Below are positions 57,090 to 64,000 of a stretch of DNA of 64,000 bases, one piece after another. Every line of letters begins with the position of its first letter. Position 1 is the first letter of the stretch. The translations under genes and the position numbers were made by a program. Under the pieces are notes generated by a model, which was not told where the DNA came from, did no database searches, and was given only the letters and a program-made list of their open reading frames with translations. The stretch comes from Rosa chinensis (Eukaryota > Streptophyta > Magnoliopsida > Rosales > Rosaceae): assembly GCF_002994745.2 (NCBI RefSeq), contig NC_037094.1, positions 14,259,001-14,323,000 on the forward strand, given 5' to 3'.

Positions 57090-57960
57090 AATGCATAAAT
57101 TGAAAAGGATAATTAGGGAAACAAAATTGCTCATCGAACAAGAAACAGAGAGAGGACGCAGGTAAACTGATGATCTATGCATTAAATTACTGACACATAA
57201 CTACGTACTGGTGCATTGAACTACATGGATAAGCACATTCAGTTCTTATGCATTGAACTACTGCTGAACTATATCAGTATATCGATCAGCTGCCGTATCA
57301 TTAACCAAAAGAGGTTGGAATTGTACAAAGGGATATGAGCATCTCGATATAGAATAATATTTTGTTGCTACAAATCTAGCTCACTAATTTGCATTGATAT
57401 ATAAAACAACATACATTAAGCAGTAATCCACTTAATTTATAGTCAGATTTTATAGTCTAACAACTAGATCATTGATATACAAGTGAGTTCTGTTTATCCG
57501 AGAGAACATTAACCATTTTATAATAGCTCTACTTTCGTGGATGACATTGAAACAAGAAGAGTGTGATACACTAGGTTTATATTCAAATAAGAGAATTTTC
57601 ATTCCTGGTGATTCTTTTTGCCACGTGTTATTGCTGTATAACATAATTTTTCTGTTTCTCCATATATACGATATCTTTCCTTAACACGCTATATATTATT
57701 TGACAGATGCATCGTCACTTTATTGCACAGGCACTCTATGGATCTATAAGGTATTGTATAACTAGAGAAACGTAGAGTATGACGCAAGCCGGGACATAAT
57801 ATACCATATGTATTCTTGCCCTTGTTCAAAATAAGCATCAGGTTCTACATTCAATTGTACGTATAAAATAAAGAAGAAAGAACAATGCTGGCCTCAGTGG
57901 TTAAAAAAATGAAATAAATATCATTTTATAGCTATACAACAAATCCAAGGACAAAAAAAG
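57090..57960. other. Intergenic spacer between LEA-2 pairs
   Basis: AT-rich. Small ORFs (57450-57644) are unsupported. The right end carries the 3' flank of copy H. Confidence 0.5.
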
Positions 57961-58003
57961 TAGTAAACAGAAATGGAAATAACAATTTCAAGAACTAGTC
58001 TGA

Positions 58004-58639
58004 TCACTTGCACTGTAAACTTTTGATAGTCTTTGTGGACAAATCAAAAGCTATGGTGCAGTCCATATTGGCAGACTTCTTCTTCTTCATTATGAGCATC
58101 AATTCCACCTTTCCAGTCAATTTGGCTTGGCTAGTCAGCGTCAACACCCCACTGTTCAATTCACTGCTAAGAGTTGAACTGCTTGGCAATGCATCAGTGT
58201 TTAAACTCACTTCGACATTGATTTTCTTGGTAGAGCGCATTCCAGCTTTGCTCTTAGGTACCATTACTGTCCCGACGGGCGTGCCTTGGTACGTGAATGT
58301 TACAGTGCCTGCATCAAATTTGTAAGGACCCCAGTTGGTGTTCTTGACCCTGATTTGGGTGTTGAAGGTTGTGTCAAATGAAGGAGTTGCAGCGGCTGAG
58401 TTAAAGTCTGTGATGCTGATTTCGCCCAACCTCACCTTTGGGGTCTTGACTTTCATCACAGTGAGACCAAACACGGTCATGACAATGATCTGAAAAACAA
58501 CGAAAATACCGATATAGGTAAACAATTTGATTCTCTTCCTCCGTTTGAGTTCATCTTCAGAGACCAAAGATTCTCCGTCACTTCTTGTGTAACCATTTGC
58601 TGGTGCCAAAGGATAAGCCTGGTTGATGTTCTCAGCCAT
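58004..58639 (-). CDS. LEA-2 family membrane-anchored protein (copy H)
   Basis: An intact ORF of 211 residues, close to the cluster consensus. N-terminus MAENINQAYPLAPANGYTRS, SEDELKRRKRIK to about 38, transmembrane helix about 42-62, MKVKTPKVRLGEI, NTNWGPYKFDAG, YQGTPVGTVMVPKSKAGM, RSTKKINVEVSLNTDALPS, VELMLIMKKKKSANMDC and ending LQCK. It is the minus-strand half of the only head-to-head pair in which both genes are intact. TATA box 152 bases upstream. Confidence 0.92.
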   Translation of the reverse strand: MAENINQAYPLAPANGYTRSDGESLVSEDELKRRKRIKLFTYIGIFVVFQIIVMTVFGLTVMKVKTPKVRLGEISITDFNSAAATPSFDTTFNTQIRVKNTNWGPYKFDAGTVTFTYQGTPVGTVMVPKSKAGMRSTKKINVEVSLNTDALPSSSTLSSELNSGVLTLTSQAKLTGKVELMLIMKKKKSANMDCTIAFDLSTKTIKSLQCK

Positions 58640-58790
58640 CTCTTAATATAACTGGAAAGAAAATCTCTCTGCCTTTCTCTGCTTTTGTGGGTTTGTTTTT
58701 TGTAGGATGTATGAAAATATGAAACTAGGAACTAGGAAGTGAAGGAAGTTGTTTATGGTGATGATGGAATGGAAGAGTATTGGTTTGTGT

Positions 58791-58931
58791 ATATATAGTG
58801 TTCGGATTTGGACAAGTTCAATAAGTTAAGAAGGGGAATGGACTTCCTGGAAAATATGATGATATGAGGTTAAGTATTTTATTGCAGACACCAAACGCGT
58901 CCAGATGTGGGAATTATCAACTTCTAGATGA
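58791..58931 (-). promoter_or_regulatory. Promoter block of LEA-2 copy H
   Basis: Minus-strand CTATATAT at 58791-58798. CAAACGCGTCCAG (58892-58904) and CTTCTAGATGA (58921-58931) form the shared upstream block. Confidence 0.55.
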
Positions 58932-59351
58932 ATGATGACTCCTAAATGAGAAGTAGCAATGTGGTGTGGGATATATTATAGTGTAGTCTACTGACCTTTG
59001 AATATTAATGCATGATGCCAATAAGAAGTATAGAATAACAGAAAACTACTATTTGCTGATCGCAATATTAAAGTATACAGCTATATTATAATATATGATC
59101 ACGCATGCATTGACCATTCCTAGATACTAATCTCAGGTGAGAAAACAACATATTATACATCGAATTAGTAGAAATCTATCACGACACTATGACTTTTCCC
59201 TTAGAACAGAAGCAAAAGATATCTTGAAGTCTTGAAAAGTCCTACCCTTCTATTCTTATTTTATCTGTTTTCATTTTGTAACCAATGGGGCCTAAAGACT
59301 TAATCTTACAGCAAGAGCCTAAACTTGGATCCTCATACAACTTATTTGACC

Positions 59352-59468
59352 CTCTAGAAGACTAAACGTAAAAAACTCTAAACTGTGCGCGTTAGGTTAC
59401 ATATCAGCATTTCCCGGAAGCTTACATGTACCCATTATTTCGATGTCCAAAACCCAACACTATATATA
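59352..59468 (+). promoter_or_regulatory. Promoter block of LEA-2 copy I
   Basis: The same two motifs occur in the orientation of this plus-strand gene: CTCTAGAAG (59352-59360) and TGCGCGTTAG (about 59385). A TATA box TATATATA follows at 59461-59468, 150 bases before the ATG. Confidence 0.5.
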
Positions 59469-59617
59469 CCAGAAAGCTGAAGCCAACATTCCCAAAAGCA
59501 AGTAAATATCATCAATTCATTATACACTTGCTCAATTGATTCATCTTGTACTTTAGAGAGCCAAACAGAAAAGAACGTACACATACTATTTCAAACCTTT
59601 CCAGGTAATCATCAAAA

Positions 59618-60256
59618 ATGGCTGAGAAGATCAAACAGGCCTTGGCATCAGTCAAAGGTGTTGCTACCAGAAAAGATGAAAAATTGCCCACCTTCCAATC
59701 TGAGGAAGAGCTCAAACGCCAGAAGAGGATCAAATTGTTTACATATATTGGTATTTTCATTGTGTTCCAAATCATAGTCATGACCGTATTTGGTCTTACA
59801 GTGATGAAAGTGAAAACACCTAAAGTGAGATTGGGAGCCATCAGTGTCCAAGAGCTCACCTCCGTCCCTGCAACACCTTTGTTCAACACAAGCTTCACGA
59901 CCCAAATCAGGGTCAAGAACACAAATTGGGGTCCCTATAAGTTTGATGCAAGCATTGCAACATTCATGTACCAAGGCCTTCCTGTGGGGCAAGTTGCTAT
60001 TCCAAAAAGCAAGGCCGGGATGCGTTCCACCAAAAAGATTGATGTCACCATGAGTTTGAGTACCAATGGATTACCAAGCAGTAGCAATCTCAGTACTGAA
60101 TTGAACAGCGGGGTGTTGACGCTAACCAGCCAAGCCAAATTGACCGGAAAGGTTGAATTGATGCTCATAATGAAGAAGAAAAAGTCTGCCAATATGGACT
60201 GCACCATAGCTTTTGATTTGTCCACAAAGACTGTCAAAAGTTTACAATGCAAGTGA
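59618..60256 (+). CDS. LEA-2 family membrane-anchored protein (copy I)
   Basis: An intact ORF of 212 residues. The N-terminal 30 residues differ from copy H (MAEKIKQALASVKGVATRKD). Then come KRQKRIK (33-39), the transmembrane helix (42-63), MKVKTPKVRLGAI, and the LEA_2 region about 90-195 with NTNWGPYKF (102-110), YQGLPVGQVAIPKSKAGMRS and TKKIDV. From about residue 130 on it is almost the same as copy H, which suggests recent exchange (gene conversion) or duplication. It ends LQCK. Confidence 0.92.
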   Translation: MAEKIKQALASVKGVATRKDEKLPTFQSEEELKRQKRIKLFTYIGIFIVFQIIVMTVFGLTVMKVKTPKVRLGAISVQELTSVPATPLFNTSFTTQIRVKNTNWGPYKFDASIATFMYQGLPVGQVAIPKSKAGMRSTKKIDVTMSLSTNGLPSSSNLSTELNSGVLTLTSQAKLTGKVELMLIMKKKKSANMDCTIAFDLSTKTVKSLQCK

Positions 60257-60707
60257 GAGTTGAACTACTACTTCGGATCTCTAAATTAGGCTAGTTCAGC
60301 TACTGGATTGCGAGTGATCAATCAAGACTAGCTAGTTCTTGATCTGTATATTTATTTCATTCTTTTTGTCTCTTTGATACTTGGATTTGTTGTAGAGCTA
60401 TATGATGTCATTTATTCATTGATCTTTTACCCAGAGGCCACTGTATTTCTTCTTTACCTGCTGTAACATTATCGAATATAGAATTTTAGACAGATCCTTG
60501 CTTTCTGTTAACTTATAACTGGCTAGCTCCTAGATTAAGCTTCAACTTGAGAAGAATTTGGAAACTGGTTATGGGGCATTATAAATTTTTTTTCTTGGAC
60601 ACAAATTGAACAAAACATTGAGGAAAAGTATATACTTGAAGGGAAAATTAGGGAAACAAAACATTTTCATGAATGAAGAAACAGAGAGATCAGAGAGAGT
60701 GACGTAC

Positions 60708-60748
60708 CTGGAGGATGATGACTCCGTGCAGGCTGAAGAAGACGACAT
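60708..60748 (-). pseudogene. Possible first exon of a duplicated neighbour gene
   Basis: On the minus strand ATGTCGTCTTCTTCAGCC begins a short exon (MSSSSACTESSSS) ending at a splice donor (CAG|GTACGT). The intron that follows matches the intron before the fragment at 57009-57085. No continuation is found to the left within 300 bases, where LEA-2 copy I lies instead. Confidence 0.35.
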
Positions 60749-60848
60749 GGTTGAGAATCGGAGGAAACTGGAAGGTCTGAGGAGTCCCTTTAGTGTTTAG
60801 GCAAAGTCCTAATTACCTCAGCCACTGTGGCCGCCATGATAGACAACG

Positions 60849-61392
60849 CGAACTCAACTGGTGCTCTCTGTTTCAGATTACTTGCAACGCGCGAAGGAGG
60901 ACTAGTCGGATGATCCGTTACTGTTTTGGTCGATTCGGATAGTCTTGTCACGTATTCGATCCATGTGGTTTGCTCATTTATAATTGGGTCAGTTTTGGCT
61001 TTGGGCCATTTGGCCCCAACTCTCAAGTATTTGGTAAAAATTAATTACAAAAAAAAAAAAAACATTTTGATGTCTTCTCAATGCATTCTTATACAAACTG
61101 GGCAAACATGGTTAAAATGTTATTTCAATTTTAATTGATGTCATAACAAAGACCTCAAAGGTTTATGAGGGTAAAAAAATTCACTAATCAGTTTTAACTT
61201 GTGTTTAAATAAATGTTTACTGCTTAAAAACTTTGCTATCCAAGTTTCAACACAATGGCATTTTGCAGTGTTATCAACATGATGGTCTAAAGTTCTAATC
61301 ACAATTATAGTATCCACTGCAACAAGTATACAGTGGGTACGGGCATGAAATGTAGCAAGCTTTAAGGTTTAGTGTGTGAATTAAAATCGAAA
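60849..61392. other. Intergenic spacer before the terminal retroelement
   Basis: Contains AT-rich sequence with an A run (61049-61061). No gene is recognised. The exact start of the following LTR is unknown and could lie in this stretch. Confidence 0.4.
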
Positions 61393-63251
61393 TGATAATA
61401 AAAATTGATTATACGCATTTATATGCGTGTAATTATATCTAAAATACTATAAATAAGCAAGTCCTCATGTCAATTAATATGTAATTAATCCATTATTATT
61501 TACTGTGTAGAAAATAAGCGAAATTGCGGAAACGAGAGAGAATTGTGAGAAATTAGAGCAAATTGGAGTTTCCGACAAAAGGACGAAATTGTCAATACGG
61601 GTCAACTGTGGTCAATGCCATCAAGGGAACAAAATCTAATTGCATCCGATAGTATTTGCGGAGATGCAATGAGAAGGGAGAAGAAAGAAAAAAAGAAGAA
61701 GAAGGAAGAATGAAGAAAAGAAGAAAAGAAAAGAAAAAGAAAAAAACAAAAGTCTTGCTGACGTCATCATGACGTCAGCATCAGAATCCATTTCTTCCCC
61801 CCCCCCCACGTGCTCCTTCACCATTTCTTCCCTTTTCTCTTTATTTTCTTTTCTTTTTCCTTTCTTCCTATCACTTGCTGCCACATGTCATTTTCTATCA
61901 TTTTTTTTCTCTCTTCCTCTTGCAGCCACAAACGGATGGGAATATCCATTCCCCCATATACCCATAATTATCCCCATCTATCTCTCACCCTAGAACAGTA
62001 GCCGCACCACAAAATAGAGGCAGCCCCTTTGGGCTGCTGTCTCTCCTCTCCTCTCCTCCTTCTCCTCCATTTTTAAATCTCTTACCATTTTCTCTCAAGA
62101 TTGGAAGGAGGAATTAAAGGTTTTCACTTTACTTCATCAAGGCTTCATCACCACAAGGGATTTTGACTTTGGTAAAGAGTGGGGACTTAATTTCAAGTTG
62201 GGTTCATATTTGCCTCTAGCAATTTGTGAGCTTAGCTTGTGTTCCTTCTCTCCTCTATCATTTCTCTTAATTTCTTATGTATTTGATGATGTATTTGATA
62301 ATGGGTTGTGATTAGTTTAATTTTGGGAGTTAGGGTTGTGAAGCCCTAACTCATCTTGTATAAATATTGATGCTTTAATTTTAATAAATGCAATTTTCAT
62401 TGTGTATGCTTTAAATCCGAATTTATTGGTCCTTAGAAGCATGTTTCTAGGCTTTGTCACCCTTTGAAATTATGTTGTGGGCAATTGTGATGAATAGATT
62501 GATAAATTGACAACTTATTGGTCTTGTTGCATCTAGGATTTAAGTGTGGTAACCATTAGTTAGCTTAATTGTAGCTAAGCTTGCTTGGGTCTCTATTATC
62601 TTGCACTCTAGGCCTCTAATTTTAGATATTGCGGCCTTAACCGGCGTAATGCCTAAATTAGAGAGTTGATTGTGGCCCTAACCGGCATAATCAATATACC
62701 GAAAGGATAATTGGTTTAGTAGCCTTGACCGGTACTAAATACGGGACTTAACACATATAGGAAATGCATGCATTTATGAAATTGGCACCGATATTTGCAA
62801 GATAGTTAGTGTGAATCACCCGACGCTTCCATATTCCCATTAATTTGAAAATCCAAATTTAATTTCTTGCTTGATAATTAGTTGTTTGCTTTTATTTTAG
62901 TTTGCATTTAATTTAGTTAATTCCCAATTAAAAACTCCCAAACAAAATTTTACCTTCCATTGTGAATGACTCATTTGTGCATATCCACCACTAGGCTCTT
63001 AGTTTTGATTAGGCTTTGGTGAAAACCAAAGCCGAGCATTGCCGAGGCTTAGTGCCTTGTAAATATTTTATTTTACTTTATTTTATTTTTATTTATTTTC
63101 TTTTTCTTTCTTTGTTTGCTAAGTGTCTTTATTTCCGATTACCCAAGGATTGTGAGTTAGCCACTAATCCCCGTGGTACGATAAACTTTGGGCATTATAC
63201 TTCCCTATCTTGACAACGATACGTACGCTTGCGTAAAAGTGTATCAAGTCA
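61393..63251 (+). mobile_element. 5' LTR of a Tat/Athila-like gypsy element (start uncertain)
   Basis: The end is fixed by the tRNA-Asp primer site at 63253. The start is tentative: TGATAATAAAAATTG at 61393 is one candidate, TGTAGCAAGC at 61351 another. The sequence is non-coding, with a purine-rich then C/T-rich tract at 61675-61960. CCGGCATAATCAATATACCG-type repeats lie around 62640-62720. The 3' LTR is outside the window. Confidence 0.6.
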
Positions 63252-63252
63252 A

Positions 63253-63270
63253 TGGCGCCGTTGCCGGGGA
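63253..63270 (+). promoter_or_regulatory. Primer binding site, tRNA-Asp type
   Basis: TGGCGCCGTTGCCGGGGA, identical to the site of the WUS-carrying element but on the plus strand. Confidence 0.85.
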
Positions 63271-63480
63271 TTAGGGTTTAATAGCCTTAATCCTTTGGTA
63301 AATCGGTTCTTTAGGTCACTTTAGCATATTTTTATTTCTTTGTTATTAAAAAAAAAAAAAAATTTGGTCTAAATAGTTTATTATATTTTTGTGTGCTTAT
63401 TTTTCTATTTTCTTTGTAATTTTTGGTTACTAATCTCACTTGTGGAAACTCATAGGCATATATTTTTCTCACATTGAGCT

Positions 63481-64000
63481 ATGGATCGGTGGAACTATGG
63501 ATGGGAAGACCCGTGGAGATATGAGCAAGAAAGTTTATATGGTGGAGGTTATCAAGCTTATGAGCCTAGGAATGAATTCGTTGAAGGACTACTAGCTCAA
63601 TTGCAAGCCTCTCAATCTCTATTGCAAGCCTCCCAAGCTCGATTGCAAGCTTCTCAAGAGATGCTTATACATTCCAACGAGCAACTTAAGGCTAGTCTTG
63701 CACAAGAGCCACCATTCACCATTTATGAGCATGAATCTTTCTTTGACCAAATGGAGCCTAATTCAAGAGAAGAAGTATATTATGAGCATTATGAACAAGA
63801 GTTGCCTATTCAAGATCGAGATGGTGATGTTGATGTACAAGAAATTGAGATTGGTTATGAAAGTTTCAATGCAAGTGGGGTGAGAGACTACACTTCGGAG
63901 GAACCGTTGCAATATTGGAAATCTAATCTTCACAATGAAGAGGAGGTATATGAAGTTGATTCTGAAGAAGAGGATAGCTTGTCTAGTGAGGAAGATGTGG
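63481..64000 (+). CDS. First ORF of the Tat/Athila-like element, partial
   Basis: Open from ATG at 63481 to the window edge (173 codons) without a stop. It begins MDRWNYGWEDPWRYEQESLY. Residues about 38-58 hold a repeated LLQASQ/LQASQ pattern that could form an amphipathic helix. The rest is very acidic (EEVYEVDSEEEDSLSSEEDV). It lies 210 bases after the primer site, where gag would start. Such acidic leaders precede the gag core in several tRNA-Asp-primed gypsy elements, but I see no gag core before the edge. Confidence 0.55.
   Translation, partial: MDRWNYGWEDPWRYEQESLYGGGYQAYEPRNEFVEGLLAQLQASQSLLQASQARLQASQEMLIHSNEQLKASLAQEPPFTIYEHESFFDQMEPNSREEVYYEHYEQELPIQDRDGDVDVQEIEIGYESFNASGVRDYTSEEPLQYWKSNLHNEEEVYEVDSEEEDSLSSEEDV

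Overview
The window is nuclear DNA of a dicot plant. It has AT-rich intergenic sequence, Ty1/copia and Ty3/gypsy retrotransposons, TIR transposons, long CT/AC microsatellites, and intronless LEA-2 genes with plant-type TATA boxes. The protein families fit a rosid, possibly Rosaceae, but that is only a guess.

Host genes. The resident genes form one cluster of LEA_2-domain (late embryogenesis abundant group 2, At1g64065-like) membrane-anchored proteins. Six copies look intact: 5260-5862(-), 7510-8157(-), 33787-34458(+), 41741-42382(-), 58004-58639(-) and 59618-60256(+). Four are broken: 43087-44242(-), 47662-47878(+), 54870-55550(-) and 55989-56598(+). The right part of the cluster is a head-to-head pair (minus copy, then plus copy) repeated three times. 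Most promoters share a TATA box and an upstream block with a CGCG core near CTTCTAGA. Fragments of a neighbouring minus-strand gene follow two of the pairs.

Left flank (1-4.7 kb): the end of a CACTA transposon, a copia-type solo LTR split by a non-LTR retroposon with a 17-bp target duplication, a MITE-like element, and a hAT-like element with an 8-bp target duplication.

The nest (8.7-28.3 kb): a roughly 521-bp tandem repeat is interrupted in its third copy by a Mutator-like element (9773-28147, about 190-bp TIRs, 9-bp target duplication). That element carries exons of a UBP-type ubiquitin protease gene, so it is a Pack-MULE. It is enlarged by Ty3/gypsy chromovirus-type remnants. These were in turn hit by a 1.5-kb fold-back MULE made of tandem tRNA-like modules (13214-14741, 9-bp TSD) and by a 9.2-kb LTR element (16798-25988, 5-bp TSD TTGAT, tRNA-Asp primer site). 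Instead of gag-pol, this LTR element carries a short basic ORF and, in antisense, an intronless WUSCHEL-type homeobox gene with its own TATA box. This is the most striking object in the window.

Right of the nest: a second gene-carrying TIR element with a BRUTUS-like hemerythrin fragment (28424-29850), a second non-LTR retroposon with a 17-bp TSD (32274-33235), and two related decayed copia elements on the minus strand (36290-41102 and 48640-54783). There is also a Helitron-like or unclassified insertion between a LEA-2 pair (about 44694-47430). The window ends in the 5' part of a Tat/Athila-like gypsy element (from about 61.4 kb) whose first ORF runs off the edge.
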